A stretch of DNA of 64,000 nt from Paenibacillus sp. JJ-223. GTDB taxonomy: Bacteria > Bacillota > Bacilli > Paenibacillales > Paenibacillaceae. The notes below the pieces were generated by a model. The model did no database searches. It saw nothing but the letters and a program-made list of their open reading frames with translations, and was not told the DNA's origin. Position numbers and translations under genes: made by a program. The stretch spans positions 151,446 through 215,445 of the forward strand of contig NZ_CAKMMP010000012.1 in NCBI RefSeq assembly GCF_927798175.1, written 5' to 3'. Shown here piece by piece: positions 33,210 to 42,857 of the stretch (positions are counted from its first letter, which is position 1; every line of letters starts with the position of its first letter).

Positions 33210-34775
33210 TTATTCGAAAGAAGACTCCCGTGCAGGGCGACGTCCTTCATTGTTGTTTGTGCGCGGTTTGCGGTCACGGTTATAGCCACCTTCGCGGTTG
33301 CTGCTTCCGCTGCTGTAGCGATCGCGGTTATATCCGCCACGTCCTCCATTGCTGTTGCGGTCGCGGTTATATCCGCCGCCGCCACCGCTACGGTTGCCGT
33401 TGTAACCGGATGGTTTGCGTCCGCTGGAACGCACATCTGGTCTGCGGCGTTTTGCACGGATCGGATCTTCCGGCGTCAATTCGATTTGCGCATCCTTTTT
33501 GTCGCCAGTCAGCAACTTCAATGCCGCAGACAACAATTGAACGGAATCGTATTGTTCCAGCAATTGAATGGCAATGCCTTTGTATTCGTTCAACTCGCCG
33601 GTTTGCATGATTTCAAGCAGACGTTCTGCAGTTACGCGCTGTTTGCCTTCTACTGCTTCAGCAAGCGTAGGCAGCGGTTTGCGCGGAATGCGATGGCGCG
33701 TCACGCGTTCGATGAAGTGCAAATGATCGATCTCGCGCGGAGTAACGAACGACCATGCTGCACCTTCTTTACCAGCGCGGCCCGTACGACCGATACGGTG
33801 AACGTAGCTCTCCGGATCTTGCGGAAGGTCAAAGTTCACAACGTGAGTTACGCCGGAAACGTCCAGACCACGCGCCGCAACGTCCGTTGCCACGAGAACG
33901 TCGATGCTGCCGTCACGGAATTTGCGCATAACGGTATCGCGTTGATTTTGAGACAAGTCACCATGCAGACCATCGGCGGAATAACCGCGTTTTTGCAACG
34001 CTTCAGCCAATTCGTCCACACGGCGTTTCGTACGACCGAACACGATGGCGAGCTCCGGGGATTCCATGTCGAGCAAACGGCTCAACGCCTCAAACTTCTG
34101 GCGCTCAGGCACTTCAATGTAAGCCTGGTCGATCAGAGGTGCACTAACTTGTTTTGGAATGACGGAAACATGCTCTGGGTTGTTCAGGAATTGTTGAGCC
34201 AATTTCTGGATGTTAGGAGGCATTGTCGCTGAGAACAACATGGTTTGACGATCGTCCGGCACTTGCTTCAGGATGGATTGGATATCTTCCATGAAGCCCA
34301 TATCCAGCATTTCATCCGCTTCGTCCAGTACAACGGTTTGTACGTCTTCAAGCTTAATCGTTTTGCGGTTGATGTGATCCAGGAGACGTCCTGGCGTACC
34401 GATGATAATTTGTGGTTTTCTTTTCAGGGCACGGATTTGGCGAACGATGTCTTGTCCGCCATAGATAGGCAGGGAGCGCAGGCCCTTGAAGCGGGTAAGT
34501 TTTTCAATCTCTTCGGCAACCTGAATCGCAAGTTCGCGGGTAGGCGCCATGATGAGGGCACGGATTTTTTCGTCGTTTTTGGCAATTTTGCTGATCAGCG
34601 GAATACCGAAAGCAGCCGTTTTACCTGTACCTGTTTGAGCTTGACCGATCAAATCACGGCCCGTCAGAGCTACTGGAATCGATTTTGCCTGAATCGGAGT
34701 CGCTTCTTCAAATCCGAGTTCGGTGATCGCTTGCAGCACCAGTGGTTCCAAATTGAATTCTGAGAAATTTGTCAA
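33210..34775 (-). CDS. cshA: DEAD-box RNA helicase CshA
   Basis: The protein is 521 aa with a TTG start after AAGGAG. All helicase motifs are present: Q motif (EATPIQ), I AQTGTGKT, Ia PTRELA, Ib TPGRLLDH, II VLDEADEM, III SATMP, and VI HRIGRTGRAGK. After the core (about residue 380) comes a linker and an Arg/Gly-rich tail from about 455 with near-repeats of GGYNRDR. CshA works with RNases and in cold adaptation and ribosome assembly. An extended -10 promoter (TGATATAAT, 35032-35024) implies a leader of about 240 nt. Confidence 0.94.
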   Translation of the reverse strand: MTNFSEFNLEPLVLQAITELGFEEATPIQAKSIPVALTGRDLIGQAQTGTGKTAAFGIPLISKIAKNDEKIRALIMAPTRELAIQVAEEIEKLTRFKGLRSLPIYGGQDIVRQIRALKRKPQIIIGTPGRLLDHINRKTIKLEDVQTVVLDEADEMLDMGFMEDIQSILKQVPDDRQTMLFSATMPPNIQKLAQQFLNNPEHVSVIPKQVSAPLIDQAYIEVPERQKFEALSRLLDMESPELAIVFGRTKRRVDELAEALQKRGYSADGLHGDLSQNQRDTVMRKFRDGSIDVLVATDVAARGLDVSGVTHVVNFDLPQDPESYVHRIGRTGRAGKEGAAWSFVTPREIDHLHFIERVTRHRIPRKPLPTLAEAVEGKQRVTAERLLEIMQTGELNEYKGIAIQLLEQYDSVQLLSAALKLLTGDKKDAQIELTPEDPIRAKRRRPDVRSSGRKPSGYNGNRSGGGGGYNRDRNSNGGRGGYNRDRYSSGSSNREGGYNRDRKPRTNNNEGRRPARESSFE

Positions 34776-35088
34776 AATTATTCATACTCCTTCTATAGGG
34801 TGGACATGGTGGACAATCCACTTTGTTGTCTGTATTCTTAAGTAGCGTTAATATTTATAGGGTTTCCCACAACGCCGATTTCATTTCACCAATTTTACCT
34901 TGTTGCCGAATTCGTGAATGGGCCCCCAACATAAGACTAAAACTACATAGCATACGTTGAAACACTTTAAATTTTAACCGTTCCAATTGGAAAAAGTTTC
35001 CTACTCAAGAATATCCACAAATTATTATATCACAAAACAAATCAAGATTACCAGCGATCTGATTCAAAACTAAAATGAGGTGATTAAA
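34776..35088 (-). promoter_or_regulatory. cshA promoter and long 5' leader
   Basis: The minus strand carries TGATATAAT at 35032-35024, then about 240 nt to the TTG start. The leader contains an AATTGG-centred dyad and a short ATG (34792) just after AAGGAG, out of frame with cshA. The ribosome binding site of the divergent YitT gene is at the right end. Confidence 0.45.
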
Positions 35089-35910
35089 TTGCCCAAAATG
35101 ATTTGGCATTTTCTGGCGATCATCGTTGGCGCGGCTGCCATTGCGTGCGGCTTTAACTGGTTCTTGATTCCCCATCAGCTCCTTAGCGGCGGGGTTTCCG
35201 GCATATCCATGCTTCTTGGCTACTTTACGGCATTAAATCTGAGCGTGATGTACTTTGTCCTGAATATTCCACTGCTCATTGCAGGCTGGTTCATTCTCGG
35301 AAGGCGCTTTATTATACTTAGCATTGTTTCGGTCCTCGCCACTTCGTGGTTTATCGGCTTTCTGCCAATCATTACCGTAGCGGACGACCCATTGCTGAGC
35401 TGTGTTTTCGGGGGAGTTCTGGTCGGACTGGGAACAGGCATTTCATTCCGGGTTGGCGGCTCGACCGGCGGTCTTGACATTGTCGGCTCGATCTTTACCC
35501 GCAATCGCGATTTTCCGATCGGAACCGTAATGGCCGGCATGAATGGGGCCATTATTTTGCTTGCCGGTTACCTGAACGATGACTGGAACATCGCCCTGGC
35601 CTCCATTTTGTCGATATACATTACAGGCAAAGTGCTCGATCTCATCCATATCAGCCATGTCAAAGTCACGCTGTATATTGTGACCAACGAAACCGAGGCC
35701 ATGCTCAAAAAAATGCTTGTACACAAGCGCGGCGTCACCAAAATCAAAACGCAAGGAGCATACACCGACATTGAAAAGGACATGTTAATGACAGTAACCA
35801 CGCGGTATGAACTCGTCGAAGTCAAACGCATTATCAAGGAAACCGACCCAAACGCATTTGTTAACATTGTGGAAACGGTTGGCGTTATGGGCTCGTTCCG
35901 TAGAGGATAA
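35089..35910 (+). CDS. YitT-family membrane protein (DUF161 plus DUF2179)
   Basis: The protein is 273 aa from TTG 35089 after GAGGTG. Five to six transmembrane helices include HQLLSGGVSGISMLLGY and FRVGGSTGGLDIVG, conserved family turns. From about 190 comes a soluble DUF2179 domain (VTLYIVTNETEAMLKKMLVHKRGVTKI...). It is thought to be a transporter-like membrane protein, with no established substrate. It is divergent from cshA. Confidence 0.9.
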   Translation: MPKMIWHFLAIIVGAAAIACGFNWFLIPHQLLSGGVSGISMLLGYFTALNLSVMYFVLNIPLLIAGWFILGRRFIILSIVSVLATSWFIGFLPIITVADDPLLSCVFGGVLVGLGTGISFRVGGSTGGLDIVGSIFTRNRDFPIGTVMAGMNGAIILLAGYLNDDWNIALASILSIYITGKVLDLIHISHVKVTLYIVTNETEAMLKKMLVHKRGVTKIKTQGAYTDIEKDMLMTVTTRYELVEVKRIIKETDPNAFVNIVETVGVMGSFRRG

Positions 35911-35924
35911 AGGTTTCTGTCCGG

Positions 35925-35952
35925 TTAACAATTCGTAACTTTGTGGTATAAT
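35925..35952 (+). promoter_or_regulatory. Promoter of the 64-aa hypothetical gene
   Basis: TTAACA, 16 nt, TGG-TATAAT (extended -10). The start codon is about 125 nt further. Confidence 0.65.
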
Positions 35953-36082
35953 AATGGTGCACAGCTCCTAAATATGATTGTATAGCAGGGAACTGCCCTT
36001 CAATTTCACAGGCCTTATGCTTTTCCAATTCTCGCCGAATGAGTTACCATGTTTGGAATTCGAGTAGGAAAGGGTGATTGTT

Positions 36083-36277
36083 GTGGAGATGGAAACGGTG
36101 AAACTGTTAGAAATCGTCAACAGATGGTGCCCTGAGATGCTCCCTTTCTTGAAACCGAATGAGCTGGACTCACTCATTGTCCTCCGGGATGGAATGGGCA
36201 TTCTGGAGCAAGGGGACGCAATGGAAATTATTCAATACAGTATTTGCGAACATCAGAACGAAAGTTTTATTCAATAA
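36083..36277 (+). CDS. Hypothetical protein (64 aa)
   Basis: GTG 36083 stands 8 nt after AGGAAAGGG. The protein is small, acidic and probably helical (VKLLEIVNRWCPEMLPFLKPNELDS), with two Cys. It has a clear promoter and terminator of its own, which supports it being real. I do not recognise the family. Confidence 0.65.
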   Translation: MEMETVKLLEIVNRWCPEMLPFLKPNELDSLIVLRDGMGILEQGDAMEIIQYSICEHQNESFIQ

Positions 36278-36292
36278 TTCAAAGATGAACAA

Positions 36293-36337
36293 ATCGCCTT
36301 CAGCCGGGAATGCCCGGTTGGAGGCGGTTTTTGTTTC
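36293..36337 (+). terminator. Intrinsic terminator
   Basis: AATCGCCT.C..CCGGG pairs with CCCGG..G.AGGCGGTT, followed by a T-run. Confidence 0.82.
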
Positions 36338-36436
36338 CCCGTCTATTCAAACGAATGAAAATCCTCTACAATGAATAGCTGTGCGCTTTCAATACGACAG
36401 CTTGATGATATTATTCAGAACAGAGAGGCCTTTCAC

Positions 36437-37813
36437 GTGAACATGTTAACAACGAGCTTTTCGCAAAAAATCAAACCGTTTTTGATCATATTTTTACCGA
36501 TCTTCACGACGCAAATATCGCTGTCTGCCATGTCGTTCTTCGATACGAACATGTCAGGGCGCTTCTCTCCCGCCGATCTGGCCGGCGTCGCTATCGGCAC
36601 AAGCCTCTGGATGCCCGTTCAGACCGGGCTTAACGGCATTTTGATGGGGATCACTCCCATCGTTTCGCACCTTCTTGGCTCCAAACGCTATGACGAGATC
36701 GGCCGCAGCACGTTGCAGGCCCTATACCTTGGCCTCGCGGTTGCACTGATTGTGCTCGGCGCTGGCGCTCTGCTGCTAAACCCCGTTCTGGACGCCATGC
36801 CTCTGGACTTCCGGGTTGCAGAAGTCGCTCATGGATTTTTGAGCGCGCTTGCTTTCGGCATTCTACCGCTGTTCGGGTATACCGTGCTCCGCAGTTTCAT
36901 GGATGCGCTGGGGCAAACGAGAGTCACGATGCTGATTACGTTGATCTCCCTTCCGATCAACATTGTTCTGAATTATTTGCTGATCTACGGACGCTGGGGT
37001 TTTCCCGCATTGGGCGGGGTCGGAGCAGGCGTTGCAACGGCAAGCACCTATTGGTTGATTTTTCTGATCAGCATATTTTTTGTGCATCGGATTCAGCCGT
37101 TTGCCCGATACGGAGTTTTCCGAAAATGGTGTGGCGTATCGCTGAGCAAGTGGAAGGAATTGCTGCGAATCGGCATCCCGATCGGGTTTGCCACCTTTTT
37201 CGAAACTTCGATCTTTGCCGCCGTCACGTTGCTCATGAGCCGATTCGATACGGTAACCATAGCGGCGCACCAGGCGGCGCTGAATTTTGCATCAACCTTG
37301 TACATGCTGCCGGTAAGCATATGCATGGCACTTACCATCCTTGTCGGCTATGAATCGGGAGCAGGCCGCGTGAAGGACGCCAAACAATACAGTCTCCTAG
37401 GCATTGGAGGCGCAGTGCTGCTTTCTCTGGTTACCGCCGCTCTGCTCCTGATATTCGGCGAAACGGTAGCCCGGCTGTACTCCAAAGAAGCCGACGTCAT
37501 CGGGCTAACCCAGCACTTTTTGATCTACGCCATTTTTTTCCAGATTTCAGATGCCATCGCAACCCCGACGCAAGGCGCGCTCAGAGGGTACAAGGATGTA
37601 AATCCTGCTCTGATCATTACGTTTGTCGCTTATTGGATTATCGGCTTGCCCGTCGGCTATCTCATGGCAACGTACACATCCTTCGGCCCGTTTGGGTACT
37701 GGATCGGCCTGATCGCTGGTCTTGCTGTGGGGGCTGTCGCTCTCTTGTATCGCCTGTTTGTCGTGCAGCGTATGGCGGCGCAGCAGAACAGCAACCACGT
37801 TCAGCAACGATAA
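36437..37813 (+). CDS. MATE-family efflux transporter
   Basis: The protein is 458 aa from GTG 36437 (MNMLTTSFSQ), 8 nt after AGAGAGG; the frame extends 22 codons further without a site. It has twelve helices in two MatE repeats, with FFDTNMSGRFSPADLAGVAIG, GALRGYKDVNPAL and the loop TVTIAAHQAALNFAS typical of DinF/NorM-like exporters driven by ions. The substrate is not readable. It is convergent with pfkA. Confidence 0.9.
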   Translation: MNMLTTSFSQKIKPFLIIFLPIFTTQISLSAMSFFDTNMSGRFSPADLAGVAIGTSLWMPVQTGLNGILMGITPIVSHLLGSKRYDEIGRSTLQALYLGLAVALIVLGAGALLLNPVLDAMPLDFRVAEVAHGFLSALAFGILPLFGYTVLRSFMDALGQTRVTMLITLISLPINIVLNYLLIYGRWGFPALGGVGAGVATASTYWLIFLISIFFVHRIQPFARYGVFRKWCGVSLSKWKELLRIGIPIGFATFFETSIFAAVTLLMSRFDTVTIAAHQAALNFASTLYMLPVSICMALTILVGYESGAGRVKDAKQYSLLGIGGAVLLSLVTAALLLIFGETVARLYSKEADVIGLTQHFLIYAIFFQISDAIATPTQGALRGYKDVNPALIITFVAYWIIGLPVGYLMATYTSFGPFGYWIGLIAGLAVGAVALLYRLFVVQRMAAQQNSNHVQQR

Positions 37814-37841
37814 ACCGATGACGCTCCGCATGCGGTGCATA

Positions 37842-37886
37842 AAGAAAGAGCACGGCCCACTTCAAGTGGTGCCGTGCTCTTTCTTG
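37842..37886. terminator. Terminator between MATE gene and pfkA
   Basis: AAGAAAGAGCACGG pairs with CCGTGCTCTTTCTT. Confidence 0.82.
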
Positions 37887-37899
37887 CATGATGCCGGAT

Positions 37900-38871
37900 T
37901 TATTGGGACAGACGAATCGCAAGCTCGTAAGTGTCCAAATCGAATTGTTTTTTGGTGTTGACCACTTTATCGATGTCCGTCAATACAAGCTCGCCTTTGA
38001 TGATTCCGCAAGCTTTGTCTGTTTCTCCCTCAATCAGTGAGCGTACGGCGAAATCGCCCAGACGGCTGGCCAGGTTGCGGTCAAACGGCGTTGGAGTCCC
38101 GCCGCGCTGGATATGTCCCAACACGGTTACACGCGGTTCATAGGTCGGGCAGCGTTCCATCAATTCTTTGGCTACATCTTCGCCTTTTCCTACACCTTCG
38201 GCAACAACGATGATACTGTGGCGTTTGCCATGTGAAAAGTTTGCTTTCATGCGCTCTGCCACTTCGTCCATGTCGAATGGAACTTCCGGCACCAGGATCG
38301 TTTCCGCGCCGGAAGCCAGGCCGGCATGCAGTGCGATATCGCCGCAATGGCGTCCCATAACCTCAACAATGGAAGAACGTTCATGGGAGGACATCGTGTC
38401 GCGCAATTTGTTAACCGCATCGACAACTACGCTAACCGCTGTATCAAAGCCAATGGTGTAATCCGTAAACGAAATGTCGTTGTCGATCGTTCCAGGAAGT
38501 CCCATGGTGTTAATGCCCAATTTGCTCAATTTGTTTGCCCCGTTGTAGGAGCCATCTCCACCGATCACGACCAGGCCGTCAATGCCGCGCGCACGCAGAA
38601 TGTCCGCCCCTTTTTGTTGTCCTTCAGCGGTGTAGAACTCTTTGCAGCGGGCCGATTGCAAGACGGTTCCTCCGCGCTGAATGATATCGCCAACGCTGCG
38701 CAAATCCATAGGGAAAATGTCGTTGTTGAGCAAACCCTGGTATCCACGCTGCACGCCGTAGACTTCCAGACCATGGTACAAACCACTGCGAACGACGGCA
38801 CGAACAGCTGCGTTCATTCCTTGTGAGTCGCCACCGCTCGTTAGAACTGCGATTTTTTTTACTGCTGACAT
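37900..38871 (-). CDS. pfkA: ATP-dependent 6-phosphofructokinase
   Basis: The protein is 323 aa. LTSGGDSQGMNAAVRAVVR binds ATP phosphate (most homologues have A/S-P where this has S-Q). GGDGSYNGA, the catalytic PGTIDNDI..TDYTIGFDTA loop, VEVMGRHCGDIAL and LGHIQRGGTPTPFDRNLASRLG (allosteric/F6P site) follow. It commits sugar to glycolysis. pyk does not follow immediately as it does in Bacillus. Confidence 0.97.
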   Translation of the reverse strand: MSAVKKIAVLTSGGDSQGMNAAVRAVVRSGLYHGLEVYGVQRGYQGLLNNDIFPMDLRSVGDIIQRGGTVLQSARCKEFYTAEGQQKGADILRARGIDGLVVIGGDGSYNGANKLSKLGINTMGLPGTIDNDISFTDYTIGFDTAVSVVVDAVNKLRDTMSSHERSSIVEVMGRHCGDIALHAGLASGAETILVPEVPFDMDEVAERMKANFSHGKRHSIIVVAEGVGKGEDVAKELMERCPTYEPRVTVLGHIQRGGTPTPFDRNLASRLGDFAVRSLIEGETDKACGIIKGELVLTDIDKVVNTKKQFDLDTYELAIRLSQ

Positions 38872-38926
38872 GATGTTTCTTCCTCCTCTAGTTTCACTTC
38901 AGGCTCCCGCAACAAAAACGCCTGAC

Positions 38927-40006
38927 TTACATTTTTTTGCGAATCCAGCGGCTGAACGCGAAGAAGAACACCCGGGTCATCGGGCTCTTCTTCATCAAAC
39001 GCTTGGATACGGCGCGAACTTCCTGCTGTTCGCTGACTTTGGGATCAGACAGGTAAATGGCCAGCAGTCCCTCGATAATCATTCGGTGGAACGAATTCCC
39101 CGGAATGTTCCGCACATCGCTGCGTGCCATCTCCACGATAAAAGCAATGCGGTCCAGCATGGTCTCAACATGATCGTAATAATTGCAAAAGTTGAGATCT
39201 CCGCCCACACGGTCCTCATCCTGGTCGATCAAATAATCAAGCAAGATGTGCAGTGCGCACACATGCGGGAAGTAGGCTCTATGAATCAAAGCAGCCTGCT
39301 CTTCCGTCAGGTGCCCGTCGCTTGCAGCCAAGAATAGCATGAAAACGCCCAGCGTGGAACCGGTCGCGGCAGCAAATTCGTTCCAGCGCAGCTGAGGCGT
39401 GCGGTGACGATGCTTCGACCACCATTCAAGCAGCGCCGTTTCTCTCAGCTCGGGTTTGATGTGCTTATATACCTGCAGGTCCGTGTATAGACCTGCCAGA
39501 TCCTGAATTTGAGGTTTGGCGGCCTCGTAGCCGGGCAACTGGCGCGTCAGCTCCTGACACCGCGTCACCAAGGAATGAAGGTATCCTCCGTCATCCTGCT
39601 CCTCGCGAAGCGCGTAATAGTTGACAGGCGAAGCCTCCGGGTTAACCGCATCAAGCATCGATTGATGAAGCAGGCGAAAATCGCCGGGATCCATCGACGT
39701 GCTGCGATCACATAGATTGTCCAAATAATCACTAATGGTTTGATAAGAAACGATAAGCGGGATCAGAATGTGCCTCTGGTTCATGTCGGGCAAGGCATAT
39801 ACCGTGCCCCCTTCGCAGTGAAACTGCTTGTCCCTGAGGCTGGCCAAGGCTTGATTGCGCAGCTCCTCGTTCGGAATGCGCTCCGCCGCTGCTCTCCAAC
39901 CGTCCAGTTCCTTCCGGGTTTCCGGAATGGTGTTCCTGTACACCTTCCTCATCAAATCGAGCGGTCCCCGCGGATATTGATGGCGGCTTTGATTGAATTG
40001 GCTCAA
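38927..40006 (-). CDS. ytpB: Tetraprenyl-beta-curcumene synthase family (YtpB)
   Basis: The protein is 359 aa with a TTG start about 10 nt after GGAGG. It is an all-helical DUF2600 protein of the length of B. subtilis YtpB, the founder of large terpene synthases. The Asp-rich cluster VSYQTISDYLDNLCD (Asp93, Asp96, Asp100) fits the metal-diphosphate site. FPHVCALHILLDYLIDQDED is a second acidic block. It cyclises C35 polyprenyl diphosphate to sesquarterpene precursors found in spores. Prenyltransferase and squalene-hopene-cyclase-like genes are not in the window. Confidence 0.88.
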   Translation of the reverse strand: MSQFNQSRHQYPRGPLDLMRKVYRNTIPETRKELDGWRAAAERIPNEELRNQALASLRDKQFHCEGGTVYALPDMNQRHILIPLIVSYQTISDYLDNLCDRSTSMDPGDFRLLHQSMLDAVNPEASPVNYYALREEQDDGGYLHSLVTRCQELTRQLPGYEAAKPQIQDLAGLYTDLQVYKHIKPELRETALLEWWSKHRHRTPQLRWNEFAAATGSTLGVFMLFLAASDGHLTEEQAALIHRAYFPHVCALHILLDYLIDQDEDRVGGDLNFCNYYDHVETMLDRIAFIVEMARSDVRNIPGNSFHRMIIEGLLAIYLSDPKVSEQQEVRAVSKRLMKKSPMTRVFFFAFSRWIRKKM

Positions 40007-40185
40007 ATTAAATGTGCCTCCACTTGATTGAATACGTAATAAAGCGATTTTAAACCACTACTATTATAATATGATCCCCCTAATTGTACAAATGATCTGC
40101 CCTGCCGGCACGGCAAAAAATCGCATCCACTGCATAAGCTTTGTGGTATACTAACTTTATTTCATCCATAAAAGGAGTCGTTGAC

Positions 40186-41523
40186 ATGACGTCAGGTGAA
40201 CCGCTCTCATGGAGACGGTTATTTGCTTTTTTCGTGCCGCTCGGCATTTCCGCCTCTCTCGTCACCATTTCTCACGTAATCATTAACAGCACGCTGGCGC
40301 GCTCGGCGCACCCGGAAACGGTCATTGCCAGTTATGCAATCGCCGGAAGCCTGCTGACCTTAACCGAGCGCCCTTCCACTTTATTGCGGCAAACCTGCTC
40401 TGCGCTGGTTCGTGACCGCCTTTCTTTTCAGGCGCTCGCTTTCGTCACGAAAATATTTTTGGCCTGCGTGCTTCTGATCGGTTTTGCGATCGTGTATTCC
40501 CCCGTAGGAACGCTCGTGTTCAAATACTTGTTCGGCGTTAGTCCCGACCTCTTGACCAAAGTCATCGATGTATACGAGATCCTGATGTATGTCAGCATAT
40601 TTTCGGTCATCCGTAACATCTATCAAGGCATCATCATTACGAATAACCGCACGAAATGGCTAACGTTCGGCATGTTGTTCCGGCTTGCCGGCATGTATGG
40701 ACTTTCCCTCTATTTCATCTATACGGATACCATTAACAGCGGTCGTGTAGGCGCTATCATTTTTGCGGTCGGCATGATTATTGAGGCGTTGGTTAGTTTT
40801 GTCGAAGGAAACAGCATCAAACGGAACATGCCTGCCAAATTGGAAGATCATCCGGTAGAAACGAAGGGGCAAGTATTTCGCTTTTACAAACCTTTGCTCC
40901 TGTCCAGCTTCGTGGCGCTGTTCATCGGCCCGGTCATTAACATCGCGCTTGGCAAAACGACGGGCATCGCACTGGCGATCTCCTCCTTTGCGGTAGCAAG
41001 CAGCCTGATGCAGCTCATGCTGAGCTTCTTTACTTATATTCACCAGATCGTGCTGAACTTCTATGAGGTCAATGCCACGCTCGTCAAAAAGTTCGCGCTC
41101 GTCACGGGCTTCGTTCCGTTTGCGATGACGACGTCTATCGCCTATACGCCGCTAGGCCCATGGGTTTTGGAACATATCATGAGCGTGGAAGGCAATCTGC
41201 TGGAACAGAGCTTATGGACCCTGCGCGCCTTTGTGCTGTTTCCGCTGATCTCCCCGTTCCTGGATTTCAGCAACGGCCTCATTTTGCTGCGCGGGCAGAC
41301 CAAAACGATGTTCCGATCCCAGGCCGCCAATGCAATATGCACTATGATTGTTCTGCTTATCCTGATTAACCTGTTTCCGTCCTGGAACGGCATGATCGGC
41401 GCCATCGCGCAATCCCTGGGTCTGTTTGCCGAACTGGTCATCGTGTGGCTGGTCATCCGGCGCACGCAGCAGGAGCCTACGATGAGATCGGCAGGCAGGG
41501 GCGGAAAATCCTCCGCCCTTTAG
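40186..41523 (+). CDS. MATE-like multidrug/oligosaccharidyl-lipid flippase superfamily membrane protein
   Basis: The protein is 445 aa from ATG 40186, 8 nt after AAAGGAG. About twelve transmembrane helices are present. The N-terminal PLGISASLVTISHVIINSTLARS and the loop AGSLLTLTERPSTLLRQTCSALVRD resemble the Firmicute multi-antimicrobial extrusion MatE-like group rather than classic NorM. It ends 40 bp before an MFS gene on the same strand, so the two may be cotranscribed. The substrate is unknown. Confidence 0.8.
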   Translation: MTSGEPLSWRRLFAFFVPLGISASLVTISHVIINSTLARSAHPETVIASYAIAGSLLTLTERPSTLLRQTCSALVRDRLSFQALAFVTKIFLACVLLIGFAIVYSPVGTLVFKYLFGVSPDLLTKVIDVYEILMYVSIFSVIRNIYQGIIITNNRTKWLTFGMLFRLAGMYGLSLYFIYTDTINSGRVGAIIFAVGMIIEALVSFVEGNSIKRNMPAKLEDHPVETKGQVFRFYKPLLLSSFVALFIGPVINIALGKTTGIALAISSFAVASSLMQLMLSFFTYIHQIVLNFYEVNATLVKKFALVTGFVPFAMTTSIAYTPLGPWVLEHIMSVEGNLLEQSLWTLRAFVLFPLISPFLDFSNGLILLRGQTKTMFRSQAANAICTMIVLLILINLFPSWNGMIGAIAQSLGLFAELVIVWLVIRRTQQEPTMRSAGRGGKSSAL

Positions 41524-41563
41524 GAACAACGGATTTCAACTACGAGATTGGAGTATGTCAACC

Positions 41564-42733
41564 ATGAATTCAAGTCCTCTCGCCCGTCCGGATCAAAACT
41601 GGCTGCGGGCACTCATGTTCACCATTTTCGGGTCCACCGTGCTCGTTGTGTCCTATTTCCAGCTGTTTTTCAGCCATCTGGGCTTCAGCCGGGCCGAAAT
41701 TGGCTACCTGTATGGAATCGGTCCGCTCATCTCCGTGTTTTCCAACATGTTTTGGAGCATGGCCAGCGACCGATACCAAACGGTGCGGAAAGTGATGATC
41801 ATTTTGCTGGCCGGGCAGTTGATCATGGGTGTGCTGCTTGCCAATGCAACAACGTTTGGCGAAGTGTTCGTCCTGGTCACCCTTTTTTATTTTTTCTATT
41901 ATCCGGTCTACCCCCTGGCTGATACGATGGCGATCACCACGGCCAGCAAATACGGCAAAAACTTTACGTCCATTCGGGTTTTTGGTTCGATCGGGTATGC
42001 CTTCTTTGCATTGGCCATCGGATATTTTCTCGGCTCCTTCGGACCGGGTTGGACGATGTGGATATGTATTGCCATCGTGACAACCACGCTGCTTATCGGA
42101 TTCAAGCTTCAGGATCAGCCTGTGGCGAGCAGCAGCAAGATGGAGCTTTCCGGGCTATGGTCGATTCTGAAGAGCCGGGAGGTATTGCTTTTTTTCGGCT
42201 GTACCTTCCTGCTTGCCCTGGGCCACCGAATGAACGAAGCCTTTCTGACGATCACGCTTAAGGAACTCGGAGCGAACGAAGGGGTCATCGGCTGGTCCCT
42301 GCTCATTGGGTCCGTAAGCGAAATTCCCGTGTTTTTGCTGCTCAGCAAGTACGGCAACCGCTATAAAGAGCTGCCTTTGCTTGCTCTTGCCGCACTGATG
42401 TACACGATCCGGCTGTTCTTGATGTCCATGGCCGATACGCCCGCTACCGTCATCATGGTTCAGTTTCTGCACAGCTTGACCTTCGGCGTTTTCTATGTGA
42501 CCGCTGTCCGCTACATTACTCGGCTCGTTCCCGACAATTACCGGGCGACCGGCATGGCCCTGTTCACGATTGTATGGTCCAGCGCATCAGGACTGCTCAG
42601 CGGCACATTGGGCGGATTGCTTCTGGAACATGCCGGCAGGGAAACGTTCTATTTGACGGCGATGGCTTTTGCATTCGCCGCCCTGATCGGATTCGCGCTC
42701 CAACTGTTCTTCCACATGCTCCGCCGCACGTAA
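41564..42733 (+). CDS. MFS transporter (HsrA/nucleoside-transporter-like)
   Basis: The protein is 389 aa from ATG 41564; an ATG three codons earlier is only 1 nt from GGAG. Twelve helices are present. Between TM2 and TM3 is SMASDRYQTVRK, the loop A motif, and FGSIGYAFFALAIGYF is typical of the MFS_1-like/PucC group. It follows the MATE-like gene closely. No regulator is adjacent. Confidence 0.87.
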   Translation: MNSSPLARPDQNWLRALMFTIFGSTVLVVSYFQLFFSHLGFSRAEIGYLYGIGPLISVFSNMFWSMASDRYQTVRKVMIILLAGQLIMGVLLANATTFGEVFVLVTLFYFFYYPVYPLADTMAITTASKYGKNFTSIRVFGSIGYAFFALAIGYFLGSFGPGWTMWICIAIVTTTLLIGFKLQDQPVASSSKMELSGLWSILKSREVLLFFGCTFLLALGHRMNEAFLTITLKELGANEGVIGWSLLIGSVSEIPVFLLLSKYGNRYKELPLLALAALMYTIRLFLMSMADTPATVIMVQFLHSLTFGVFYVTAVRYITRLVPDNYRATGMALFTIVWSSASGLLSGTLGGLLLEHAGRETFYLTAMAFAFAALIGFALQLFFHMLRRT

Positions 42734-42760
42734 TCGGGCGGGGCTTGGTTGAACCGAACC

Positions 42761-42798
42761 AAAAAAAGCACAGCCACCCATAAGGGAGACTGTGCTTG
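42761..42798 (-). terminator. Terminator of cspA
   Basis: On the minus strand AAGCACAGT..CTGTGCTT then TTTTTT. It also lies after the convergent MFS gene. Confidence 0.75.
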
Positions 42799-42857
42799 AT
42801 TGCTAATGTTCAGCTATCGGTCAATCATTTATAAGAGATCCGCCGGGCGGATAGATC

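Noticed and set aside
33210..33460. Tandem DNA repeats resembling a CRISPR or minisatellite
   Set aside because: The repetition is the GGYNRDR coding tail of CshA, with unequal units in frame; there are no spacers.
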